Part shown: positions 1 to 5,845 of the stretch, one piece after another | Layout: the number at the start of each line of letters is the position of its first letter | How positions within the stretch are numbered: position 1 is the first letter of the stretch | Assembly: GCA_046597185.1 (NCBI GenBank) | Contig: JBKJLF010000300.1 | Span: 1-6,509, forward strand | Length of the DNA stretch: 6,509 bases | Origin: CAMBDR01 sp046597185 | Lineage (GTDB): Bacteria; Pseudomonadota; Gammaproteobacteria; Burkholderiales; Burkholderiaceae_D | Direction: 5' to 3' | Made by a program: the position numbers and the translations under genes | Notes under the pieces: generated by a model | The model's input: only the letters and a program-made list of their open reading frames with translations | What the model was told of the DNA's origin: nothing | Databases searched by the model: none

Positions 1-2
1 TC

Positions 3-330
3 ACCGACATAAGAACCCATGGCATTTTGGTGAATGATCTGAGCCAATCTGGGACATTTAAGTTTGCGCACAAATCATTTTATTGAATTAATAATTGCAA
101 TTGTGATGGCTTTCATATCTTTTTCAACCTCAAATTTAATTTCACTCACACTCTTTAACCTTCGCTTGCATTATTTAACTTATATTTCAATACTCCTCTT
201 GAGCGCAAACAAAAAACAGACTCAAGTGCATATCGCAGAATTAAATCAGTTACTAGGCACAGCAAATACACACGCCTTGGTAAGCTTGGTGAAGGAAAAA
301 TACGGTACTGATCTTGTCCACTACCCGTAG
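3..330 (+). pseudogene. Probable 3' remnant of a NACHT/STAND-type NTPase, frameshifted
   Basis: The frame starting at base 3 is open from the window edge and reads ...LVNDLSQSGTFKFAHKSFY before a TGA at 84-86. The pattern FxFAHKSFxE resembles the winged-helix segment behind the NTPase core of NACHT and related STAND proteins, usually written FxFxHxSFxEYL. A one-base shift at about 83/84 restores KSFYELIIAIVMAF and carries on in the frame that ends with TAG at 328-330. The continuation is hydrophobic at first (IAIVMAFISF, then LTYISILLLS), possibly membrane-associated, and then polar up to LVKEKYGTDLVHYP. The segment is visibly AT-rich compared with everything to its right, which fits horizontally acquired DNA. 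The P-loop part would lie left of the window, so the family call rests on one short motif. The alternative is a short unrelated ORF starting at TTG 64, with no good ribosome binding site. Confidence 0.42.
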
Positions 331-637
331 ATTTGAAATGCGCATTTTCCGCCGCTACGCCGCCGATGTTTGGCCAAACACAGAACAGGAAGAATTTATT
401 TCATGGATAGCCGCCAACCCCGAGTCTGACGATGTCATCCCGATGACAGGCGGCTTGCGCAAGGTGCGCTGGACGCGCGCAGGTATGGGTAAGCGCGGTG
501 GTACGAGAGTGATCTACTACAATCGCCTTGAAAACGGCAATATCTGGCTATTGATGGTGTACACCAAAGCCAAATTTGATAATCTACCTGTTTCATTTTT
601 ACAAGCATTACGAGAGCAAATTAACGATGGCCGCTGA
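314..637 (+). CDS. RelE-superfamily toxin, HigB2-like mRNA interferase
   Basis: A 107-residue basic protein of usual length for HigB2-type RelE toxins, which cleave mRNA in the ribosomal A site. Family signatures are WIAANPESDDVIPMTGGLRK (about residues 31-50), GMGKRGGTRVIYY (about 57-69), IWLLMVYTKAKFDNLP and a C-terminal helix LQALREQI. Lys and Arg residues of the GGLRK and GKRGGTR blocks are the ones normally facing RNA. The TTG at 314 is preferred over ATG 338 because the first beta strand (TTRRFEMRIF) would be lost with the later start. Neither has a convincing Shine-Dalgarno; a GAAGGA at 291-296 is too far upstream. The toxin-first order and the 11-bp overlap with the antitoxin ATG at 627 are typical of higBA operons. 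The reading frame is undamaged although its antitoxin is not. Family assignment is firm; activity is inferred. Confidence 0.85.
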   Translation: MSTTRRFEMRIFRRYAADVWPNTEQEEFISWIAANPESDDVIPMTGGLRKVRWTRAGMGKRGGTRVIYYNRLENGNIWLLMVYTKAKFDNLPVSFLQALREQINDGR

Positions 638-833
638 AATGACCCAATTTGCCGCCGACTTGCTGCAATCCGTGCGCGAAATGAAAGCCAACGTGCGCGC
701 CCAACCTTGCGATACAGCCTATTGCGCGCCATGGCGCACCGACAAAGCATGCGCCCACAGTGATCGAATCGCGGTCTCAATTCGCTCCATCGCCTCCATT
801 ACCAGCAAGCGCAGTTGCCGATCAAAAGTGTAG
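627..833 (+). pseudogene. Truncated HigA-type antitoxin, chimeric with antisense of Abi_2
   Basis: ATG 627 lies inside the end of the toxin gene (toxin stop 635-637), as in translationally coupled toxin-antitoxin pairs. The first 25 residues, including MTQFAADLLQSVREMKANVRA, match the N-terminal helix of antitoxins that accompany HigB2-like toxins. An intact protein would continue for roughly 80 more residues into an Xre-type helix-turn-helix. Here the similarity ends at about base 702, and the frame runs through the antisense strand of the Abi_2 remnant (QPCDTAYCAPW... to RSCRSKV) and stops at 833, giving 68 codons. The DNA-binding half is therefore lost. In Vibrio cholerae HigA2 the N-terminal disordered region is the part that neutralises the toxin, so this stub could still be functional, which is inference. 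The tail after residue 25 has no recognisable domain. Confidence 0.68.
695..730. other. Recombination junction between antitoxin and Abi_2 remnants, with 7-bp direct repeat
   Basis: GCGCGCC occurs at 695-701 and again at 724-730, with 22 bp between the copies. The first lies at the last codons recognisable as antitoxin and the second inside the last codons of the Abi_2 remnant. This placement fits a deletion or end-joining event that removed the antitoxin helix-turn-helix and the Abi_2 C-terminus together. The repeat may be coincidental in GC-rich sequence. Confidence 0.4.
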
Positions 834-1056
834 ATGGCCAATACCTGATCAAACGTCGTACCAGCCTGAAACTGATGATTGCGCTTACCATCAATCGCAC
901 TGACCTGTTCATAGGGCACCAATAAGCACTCAGGCGATAATAGCCAATATGTTGGAGGTAATGTGCTACGCGCTGAGGGTCATCAAACACCAAGCCGCGT
1001 GATTGCAGGAGTAATACTTGATCTTGAAGGGAAAGTGGTGGTTTGCCATATTGCAT
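719..1056 (-). pseudogene. Abi_2 (AbiD/AbiF-like) abortive-infection protein, frameshifted and truncated
   Basis: Reading from ATG 1056 the protein starts MQYGKPPLSLQDQVLLLQSR, then GLVFDDPQRVAHYLQHIGYY and RLSAYW, the typical N-terminus of the Abi_2 family (KPPLSxxEQxxLLxxRGL, HYLxxIxYYRLSxYW). After TGG at 921-919 the frame is lost. One missing base between 919 and 918 would restore YWLPYEQ, and the family resumes in the next frame with NHQFQAGTTFDQVLAIYTFD and RQLRLLVMEAMERIETAIRS, ending in LWAHALSVRHGAQ and TAG at 721-719. Only about 110 of the usual 200 to 300 residues remain, so the C-terminal half is deleted at the junction with the antitoxin stub. Members of this family are associated with phage exclusion, probably through RNA-directed toxicity. 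This copy should be dead. An in-frame GTG at 1098 would add PGGYFFWEPV upstream, but the family usually begins near the chosen ATG. Confidence 0.75.
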
Positions 1057-1077
1057 GACGGGTTCCCAAAAAAAGTA

Positions 1078-1129
1078 ACCCCCCGGTTTGAGCATCACCG
1101 CGATGCATTGCGGGATAGGCTTGGGGGGT
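1078..1129. repeat. Nested inverted repeat upstream of the Abi_2 remnant
   Basis: ACCCCCC at 1078-1084 is complementary to GGGGGGT at 1123-1129. Within it, CCGCGATG at 1098-1105 pairs with CATTGCGG at 1106-1113 with one G-T wobble, a near-perfect palindrome around ATGCAT. The two centres are offset by 2 bp. It could be an operator, a REP-like element or the edge of a small mobile element. There is no T-tract, so a terminator is unlikely. Confidence 0.3.
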
Positions 1130-1311
1130 GTTGTTAGTCGTAATTATATACACACCTCATTGCTCTGTCCAGTCAAAATAGCGGATTTTTTTGTTCTGCC
1201 AAGGCGGAATTTCCGATTTTTGCCGGATGATTTCATCTCATCTCGCCGCTGTTTGGCAGCCACGCTGCGATAATGGTTATACTGTTAGCTAAATTCAACC
1301 CATACCCCCCA
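1130..1311. other. Intergenic region before the transporter
   Basis: No gene is supported here. The stretch contains an AT-rich block (TAATTATATACAC at 1141-1153), a T-run after GCGG at about 1182-1194, the short palindrome CGGAATTTCCG at 1205-1215, and the promoter candidate listed separately. The open frame 1088-1273 has no family resemblance and looks spurious. Confidence 0.5.
1253..1283 (+). promoter_or_regulatory. Candidate sigma70 promoter for the transporter gene
   Basis: TTGGCA at 1253-1258 (5 of 6 to TTGACA) and TATACT at 1278-1283 (5 of 6 to TATAAT) are separated by 19 bp, slightly longer than optimal. Transcription would start near 1290. That excludes the ATG at 1273 as the translation start and favours the ATG at 1312. 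Confidence 0.4.
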
Positions 1312-2910
1312 ATGCAAACACCCCGCTCTCCCCTGCCCCGCTGGCTAAAATGGCTGACCACCATCCTCGCGCTTGGCGCGCTGTTGACCGGCACCCTGCC
1401 CGCCCGTGCCGCTGCCACTGCCGACGAACCCGTATTGCACATTGGCTCCAAGCGCTTCCCGGAATCGTATATTTTGGGCGAAATTTTACGCCTCAAAGCC
1501 AGCGCGCAGGGCAAAGCTGAACATCACCAGGGCCTGGGCAATACCGCCGTGGTGCTGGCGGCGTTAAAAACCGGCAGCATTGATATTTACCCCGATTACA
1601 CCGGCACCATCAACTTCGAGGTGCTAAAACACACCAGCCCAACCCCGCTGGCACAAATGCGCGCCGAGCTGGCGCAAATGGGTTTGGGCATGGCGGAGCC
1701 ACTGGGCTTTAACAACACCTTCGCCTTTGCCATGCGCGGCGACGACAGCAGCCAAGGCCATATCACCCGCATCAGTGACCTGGCCCGCGCGCCGAATTTG
1801 CGACTGGGTCTCGACCCCGAGTTTTTGGGCCGCAATGATGGCTGGCCGAGTCTGGCCAAGCGCTATGGCCTGCCGCATAAACCGCGCCTGCTGGAAAATG
1901 GTGTGGCCTATCAGGCGCTGGCCAGTGGCCAGATTGATTTGATGGACGCCTATTCCACCTCGGCCCAAATCGGCAAATATGGCTTGCGCGTGCTGAGTGA
2001 CGATCTGGCCTTCTTCCCGCGCTATGACGCAGTCCTGCTGTATCGGCTCGACATGGTGCAACGCTTCCCCAAAGCATGGGCCGCCATTCAAACGCTGGAA
2101 GGAAAAATCAATGAAGCCGAGATGATGGCGATGAATACCAAAGCCGAGTTAAAAGGCGAGAGTTTTACCTCGATTGCCCAAACTTTTATCGATGAAAAGG
2201 CCGCTGCGGCCACTACGTCCACATCCGGCCAGCAGCGTGCAAGCACCAGCACACCCGCCCCCGCCGCCGCCGCGCCTCCGCAAACCGGCCTGATGGCAAA
2301 AATGTTTGACGATAAATTTGCCACCCGCACGCGCCAGCATATCACCTTGGTGTTGGTATCGGTACTGCTGGCCTGCCTGTTCGCCCTGCCCTTGGGCACG
2401 GTAGCAGCGTTTTACCCGCCAGTACGCCAGGTGGTAATGGCGCTGGTTGGGGTACTACAAACCATACCAGCCCTGGCCCTGTTGACGATGTTGATTCCCC
2501 TGCTCGGCCAAATCGGCATGTTACCCGCCCTGATTGCGCTGTTTTTGTACGCCTTGTTGCCGATAGTGCGCAATACCTGCATCGGCCTGTTGCAAGTGCC
2601 CAACGGTTTGCGCCTGGCCGCGCTGGCGCTGGGGTTAAATCGCTGGCAGCGCTTGCGCCATATTGATTTGCCACTGGCCCTACCCACCATTTTGGCAGGC
2701 GTCAAAACCGCCGCCGTGGTCAATGTCGGCGGTGCCACCATTGCCGCCTTTATCGGGGCGGGCGGCTATGGCGAATCGATTGTGATCGGCTTATCCCTGA
2801 ACGACAACACCATGCTACTGGCCGGAGCCATACCCGCCGCCGTGCTGGCACTGCTGACACAGATGTTGTTTGAACTGATTGAATGGCGCATCAAGCGTAC
2901 ACCTTTGTAA
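1312..2910 (+). CDS. Osmoprotectant-type ABC transporter, fused substrate-binding protein and permease
   Basis: From ATG 1312 the protein has 532 residues. Residues 1-33 form a Sec signal peptide (basic MQTPRSPLPRWLKW, hydrophobic core, ARA cleavage site). Residues 40-293 are an OpuAC/ProX-like binding domain, shown by VLHIGSKRFPESYILGEIL, LKTGSIDIYPDYTGT, NNTFAFAMR, LDPEFLGRNDGWP, ASGQIDLMDAYSTSAQI and DDLAFFPRYDAVLLYR. A low-complexity Ala/Ser/Thr/Pro linker spans about 296-325. Residues 343-525 are a BPD_transp_1 permease with about five membrane segments and the EAA loop at 436-458 (ALGLNRWQ...LPLALP) that docks the ATPase. Such systems import glycine betaine, choline or related zwitterions such as ergothioneine; the substrate cannot be told here. 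The binding domain precedes the permease, whereas OpuA and EgtU fusions have it last. No ATPase gene lies in the window, so the partner must be encoded elsewhere. A frame extension to ATG 1273 would bury the signal peptide. Confidence 0.9.
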   Translation: MQTPRSPLPRWLKWLTTILALGALLTGTLPARAAATADEPVLHIGSKRFPESYILGEILRLKASAQGKAEHHQGLGNTAVVLAALKTGSIDIYPDYTGTINFEVLKHTSPTPLAQMRAELAQMGLGMAEPLGFNNTFAFAMRGDDSSQGHITRISDLARAPNLRLGLDPEFLGRNDGWPSLAKRYGLPHKPRLLENGVAYQALASGQIDLMDAYSTSAQIGKYGLRVLSDDLAFFPRYDAVLLYRLDMVQRFPKAWAAIQTLEGKINEAEMMAMNTKAELKGESFTSIAQTFIDEKAAAATTSTSGQQRASTSTPAPAAAAPPQTGLMAKMFDDKFATRTRQHITLVLVSVLLACLFALPLGTVAAFYPPVRQVVMALVGVLQTIPALALLTMLIPLLGQIGMLPALIALFLYALLPIVRNTCIGLLQVPNGLRLAALALGLNRWQRLRHIDLPLALPTILAGVKTAAVVNVGGATIAAFIGAGGYGESIVIGLSLNDNTMLLAGAIPAAVLALLTQMLFELIEWRIKRTPL

Positions 2911-2938
2911 AGCTCAAGCCAGCGTATGGCAGAACACA

Positions 2939-2966
2939 CAACCATAACGCAGGTTGATATTTTTTT
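2939..2966 (+). terminator. Weak candidate rho-independent terminator after the transporter
   Basis: CAACC (2939-2943) and GGTTG (2952-2956) form a 5-bp stem with an 8-nt loop, followed by ATA and seven T residues at 2960-2966. The stem is short, so termination would be inefficient. Its position 29 bp behind the transporter stop suits an end of transcript before the phosphatase gene. Confidence 0.33.
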
Positions 2967-3047
2967 ACGCCGATTTGCTGGCAGTCCCCATCCGCTGTGC
3001 AATACTGTCCCTATTGCAGCCCGCATTGGTGCGCAAGACCACCACTC

Positions 3048-3052
3048 AGGAG
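3048..3052 (+). promoter_or_regulatory. Shine-Dalgarno of the phosphatase gene
   Basis: AGGAG is placed six bases before ATG 3059. It is the clearest + strand ribosome binding site in the window and fixes the start. Confidence 0.75.
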
Positions 3053-3058
3053 TAATTC

Positions 3059-3721
3059 ATGAATCATACCGCTCAGCACGCCCTCCATCTGCCACAGGTT
3101 TGGGCCAGCTCGCTCTTGTTGGCAAGCCTCATCAGTAGCACCGCTTGCGCCGGAGAATCTGTCGCCACGCCATCCGGCCCACCTAAAAACCAACCCGCGC
3201 CCACCCAAACCCTGGCCAAACCGTGTGATGATTGCGTCCCCGGCGTCATCAACTTTGCCAAGGTGTCGGATGCACTGTGGCGCGGCGCGCAACCCAATGC
3301 GGCGGGTTTCAAGGCCATGGAAGCGATGGGCTTAAAAACCGTGATTAACTTCCGCCACGACCACGACGATTTACCACTACTGAAAGACACCAAACTCAAA
3401 TATCTGCAGATTCCCTCGTTCGCCTTTCATCCCACCCAGGAACATTTGGTGACGTTTTTAAAAGTGATGGAAAACCCGGAAAATTGGCCGGTCTACATCC
3501 ACTGCGCACAAGGGCGCGACCGAACCGGCTACAATGCGGCAAGCTACCGCATGTTTTATCAAAAATGGGGGGCCAACGATTCGATACTTGAAATGAATGT
3601 CTTTCATTTCAATAAAATCTGGATCGGCAACCCCGGCTTTATCAAAACCCTGAATATGGCAACGCTGGCGGAGAAACTGAAAATCGAAGCCAAACCCAGG
3701 TTTGTGGTTTGGCAAGATTAA
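3059..3721 (+). CDS. Exported dual-specificity/tyrosine phosphatase-family protein
   Basis: A 220-residue protein with the cysteine phosphatase P-loop HCAQGRDRTG at residues 148-157: nucleophile Cys149, Arg155 and Thr156 of CX5R(T/S). Upstream, VSDALWRGAQPNAAGFKAM (69-87) and MGLKTVINFRHDHDDLP (90-106) are the usual N-terminal strands of bacterial and plant DSP-like phosphatases, where the phrase LxRGxQP and a following VINLR are conserved. The first 31 residues form a signal peptide with an ACA cleavage site. A lipoprotein is less likely because the residue at -3 from Cys30 is Ser. The mature N-terminus is a Pro-rich linker with a CDDC pair at 56-59. The enzyme would act in the periplasm, and its substrate (phosphoprotein, inositol phosphate or other phosphoester) is unknown. 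The gene follows the transporter by 148 bp with its own ribosome binding site, and converges on the minus-strand hydrolase. Confidence 0.85.
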   Translation: MNHTAQHALHLPQVWASSLLLASLISSTACAGESVATPSGPPKNQPAPTQTLAKPCDDCVPGVINFAKVSDALWRGAQPNAAGFKAMEAMGLKTVINFRHDHDDLPLLKDTKLKYLQIPSFAFHPTQEHLVTFLKVMENPENWPVYIHCAQGRDRTGYNAASYRMFYQKWGANDSILEMNVFHFNKIWIGNPGFIKTLNMATLAEKLKIEAKPRFVVWQD

Positions 3722-3737
3722 AAGCTATTTTTATGCG

Positions 3738-3977
3738 CTATTTTTTCAGCGTTTGCAGTTGCGCCTGGCCCGGTTTGGCCCCGGTCATAAACGAAAACGG
3801 GATGCCATCGTTGCGTTTGGATGGCGTTTCTGAAAAATGTAGGGTTCTGCCATCCGGGTTAAAGAAATGGAGTACCCCATCCTGATGAAACAGCGGGTCG
3901 ATCGGCAAGGACTTCAGGCTGGCGTAGCGCTCCCGGCTTACAACGTCGGCAAAATAAAGCGTGATTGTTGGGTCGGG
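3738..3977 (-). pseudogene. Out-of-frame coding-like tail of the CocE-type hydrolase, or relic gene
   Basis: Downstream of and overlapping the hydrolase 3' end, a different minus-strand frame stays open for 79 codons from 3977 to TAG at 3740-3738. It reads PDPTITLYFADVVSRERYAS, then LKSLPIDPLFHQDGVLHFFN and PDGRTLHFSETPSKRNDGIP, ending FSFMTGAKPGQAQLQTLKK. Composition and codon choice look like those of real genes here, and HFFNPDGRTLHFSE resembles a beta-strand repeat of PD40/WD40-like proteins. The frame is closed upstream by TGA at 3986-3984 and has no plausible early ATG or GTG. Restoring one base near 3975-3977 would join it to the hydrolase after RFEFGP. It may therefore be a frameshifted C-terminal extension, or the end of another damaged gene. 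No family is recognised with confidence. Confidence 0.45.
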
Positions 3978-5650
3978 CCAAATTCAAAACGCACACTGAA
4001 GCGTTCGCCCGGATTCACTGGCGCGCCATACAAACTGTCGCTGGTATCGAGCACGATGCCGATATGATGCAAGGCCGGGATATCGTAGGCGATGGCGGAA
4101 AATTCAATCGGGAAATCGATGGTTTTACCTGGCACCGCCCAACGTTCGGTATGGGCACCATGGCTGATTAAGACGGCGTTACCGATCAAATCGACATCGT
4201 ACAAATAGGCCACCACTTGCGAGCGGGCTTGCGAGGGGGTGACGCGTAAAGTCAACCTGGGAATGCCGCGAATCTTTTGCCCGGCTCTCAACGTGGCCCC
4301 TTCGTAGCGCACGCCATTGAACAAACCGACGGTTGGCATCAAATTAAATACCGGCACATTCGCCGTTTCTGCCAACGTGGAAAGAACCGGGATCAAGCCG
4401 CTGGTAGCCGTGGTATCGGCACTATTGGAAATGGTGTCGGCAGCCGTCGTTTGATTGGTGGCAGTGGCCAAACCGCCTTTATCGCCTTTGGCGCACAGGC
4501 AAGACAAATCAAAACGAAGCGCGCCGCGCGGACTAAGGTAGTAAGTTTTATTTTTCACTTCGGCTGCGGGCCAGGTGCTGAAAAATTCGCGCCGATTGGT
4601 AAATTTGACTTGCATTGAGACTTTTGGCTCGTTTTCGATGCCGTTTTGCTCGCCCTTCAACCAACGATTGAACCAGCGATGCGCGTCATCATACGGGTAA
4701 TTGTCCACACCAAACAGCGCGCCCATCAGCTCTGCACTGCCATGGATGCCCATATTCAGGTGCAGCCTTTTCGGGCCGGTCAAGGCGCTGAACATGGCCA
4801 TGGTGGAATTGGGCGTGAACATATCGTCCTGATAGTTTTTGCTCAAAAACACCGGCGCACTGCGCTGGTTGATGGCATTCACATACGACGAAGGTGAGCG
4901 CGACTGAGTCCAGGCGATGAGGTCGGCAATTTGCGCCTGGGTGACGTTGGGGTCATTCAAGATTTGAATATTTTGATCCACAATCGGATCACGCCGCCCG
5001 GTTACCGCGCCGGCCAGGTTTAACGCATTCGACCAGGTAACATTGACCGAATTGCTGGTATACAATTGGTCAATCATATTCGCCCAGCCGGAAAACGCGG
5101 CAGCGGTTTTAAAGCGCGTATCTTGCGCCAAGGCCATCAAAGACAAGCCCGCGCCATAGGAGATACCGCTGGCGGCCACATTTTGCATATCAACCGGGGT
5201 ATTGTCGCGCAACCAATCCAGGACGGACGAGACATCGCGCACATCCGCTGCCGAGGCAACACTGATCAAGCCTTCCGACAAATAAAAGCCGCGTGCGGTA
5301 TAGCTGGTGACGATGTAACCATCCTTGGCCAGACGATATTGCTGCCCGAGGTATTCCAGCCGCCCCGGTACAGCCCAACTGGAGGGCATCACAATGCCGG
5401 GGAACTTTTGCGTGGCATCCGTCATTTTCGGCAAAAACACGTTGCCAGCCAGTTTGATGCCGTCAAAGCTGGTAATGGTGACGGCAGGCAAATAGCAGGT
5501 GCCGTCAAAGGGGGAAATAATGCCGGGCAAATTCATCGGCGTTGAATAATTGGCCGCTTCGCTACTGCTGGCAGTGCGGCACAGAGCGGCCTGCGCGGTG
5601 GCAGCGGAAAAAGCCAGTGTGGAAAGCAAAAACAATGTGGGCAGGCGCAT
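3938..5650 (-). CDS. Secreted CocE/NonD (peptidase S15-like) alpha/beta hydrolase
   Basis: A 570-residue protein. Residues 1-21 are a Sec signal peptide ending in AQA. The alpha/beta hydrolase core carries the nucleophile elbow GISYGAG (Ser164 of GxSxG), the acid in NYQDDMFTP (Asp275 or Asp276) and the histidine in GIHGSAE (His303). Other family marks are ITSFDGIKLAGNVFLPK, AKDGYIVTSYTARGF, DVRDVSSVLDWL, FSGWANMIDQLY and AHRWFNRWLKGEQNGI. From about 365 to the end a PepX_C-type beta-rich domain follows (KTYYLSPRGALRFD, IRGIPRLTLRVTPSQ, AYLYDVD, IGIVLDTSDSLYG). Relatives hydrolyse esters or prolyl amides; the substrate is not predictable. The enzyme should be periplasmic or secreted. Start ATG 5650 has AAGGAAA just upstream. 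The stop at 3940-3938 gives the end SRFILPTL, which resembles usual family ends, but an open stretch in another frame continues behind it. Confidence 0.9.
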   Translation of the reverse strand: MRLPTLFLLSTLAFSAATAQAALCRTASSSEAANYSTPMNLPGIISPFDGTCYLPAVTITSFDGIKLAGNVFLPKMTDATQKFPGIVMPSSWAVPGRLEYLGQQYRLAKDGYIVTSYTARGFYLSEGLISVASAADVRDVSSVLDWLRDNTPVDMQNVAASGISYGAGLSLMALAQDTRFKTAAAFSGWANMIDQLYTSNSVNVTWSNALNLAGAVTGRRDPIVDQNIQILNDPNVTQAQIADLIAWTQSRSPSSYVNAINQRSAPVFLSKNYQDDMFTPNSTMAMFSALTGPKRLHLNMGIHGSAELMGALFGVDNYPYDDAHRWFNRWLKGEQNGIENEPKVSMQVKFTNRREFFSTWPAAEVKNKTYYLSPRGALRFDLSCLCAKGDKGGLATATNQTTAADTISNSADTTATSGLIPVLSTLAETANVPVFNLMPTVGLFNGVRYEGATLRAGQKIRGIPRLTLRVTPSQARSQVVAYLYDVDLIGNAVLISHGAHTERWAVPGKTIDFPIEFSAIAYDIPALHHIGIVLDTSDSLYGAPVNPGERFSVRFEFGPTQQSRFILPTL

Positions 5651-5845
5651 GAAAGTTTCCTTTTTTATATATTTGTATTAAAGTAGTTTTTTATATGACC
5701 AACATAATCATTGAAATTATATATATCAGACATGTATCTGAACACAACCAGGGCAAAACATCAATTTTTAGATTAGAGTGTTTCCTCGATAATACAAAAA
5801 CAGAAAATAAGGTCGGTTTTGACTCGGAATATTCTGGTGCCGTGT
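5651..5845. promoter_or_regulatory. AT-rich intergenic region with candidate promoter of the hydrolase gene
   Basis: This 195-bp gap separates two minus-strand genes and is far more AT-rich than either. On the minus strand TATAAT occurs at 5721-5716, about 65 bp before the hydrolase ATG; the corresponding -35 (TGTTCA at 5744-5739) matches only 3 of 6. CAGA at 5727-5730 and TCTG at 5737-5740 form a small interrupted dyad over the spacer and could be an operator. The Shine-Dalgarno AAGGAAA is at about 5663-5657. No terminator hairpin for the TonB-like gene was convincing. Confidence 0.4.

Noticed and set aside
517..780. Minus-strand 87-codon frame across the toxin/Abi_2 junction
   Set aside because: It is antisense to the toxin end and antitoxin stub and in the wrong frame for Abi_2. 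Composition is Arg-rich without family features.
1205..1215. Palindrome CGGAATTTCCG as an operator or terminator
   Set aside because: The arms are five bases with a single-base centre, too tight for a hairpin, and there is no second copy nearby to support a regulator site.
1624..2091. 155-codon minus-strand open frame
   Set aside because: It is antisense to the substrate-binding domain, which carries clear family motifs. No domain or start context supports it.
3724..3745. Possible bidirectional terminator between the convergent genes
   Set aside because: The T-runs come from a direct repeat of GCTATTTTT (3724-3732 and 3737-3745). No stem of more than three base pairs can be formed in front of either run.
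5066..5545. 159-codon + strand open frame
   Set aside because: It lies fully antisense to the signature-rich part of the CocE-type hydrolase, has no recognisable domain and an unlikely Arg/His/Gly-rich composition. It is a shadow of the GC-rich codon pattern.
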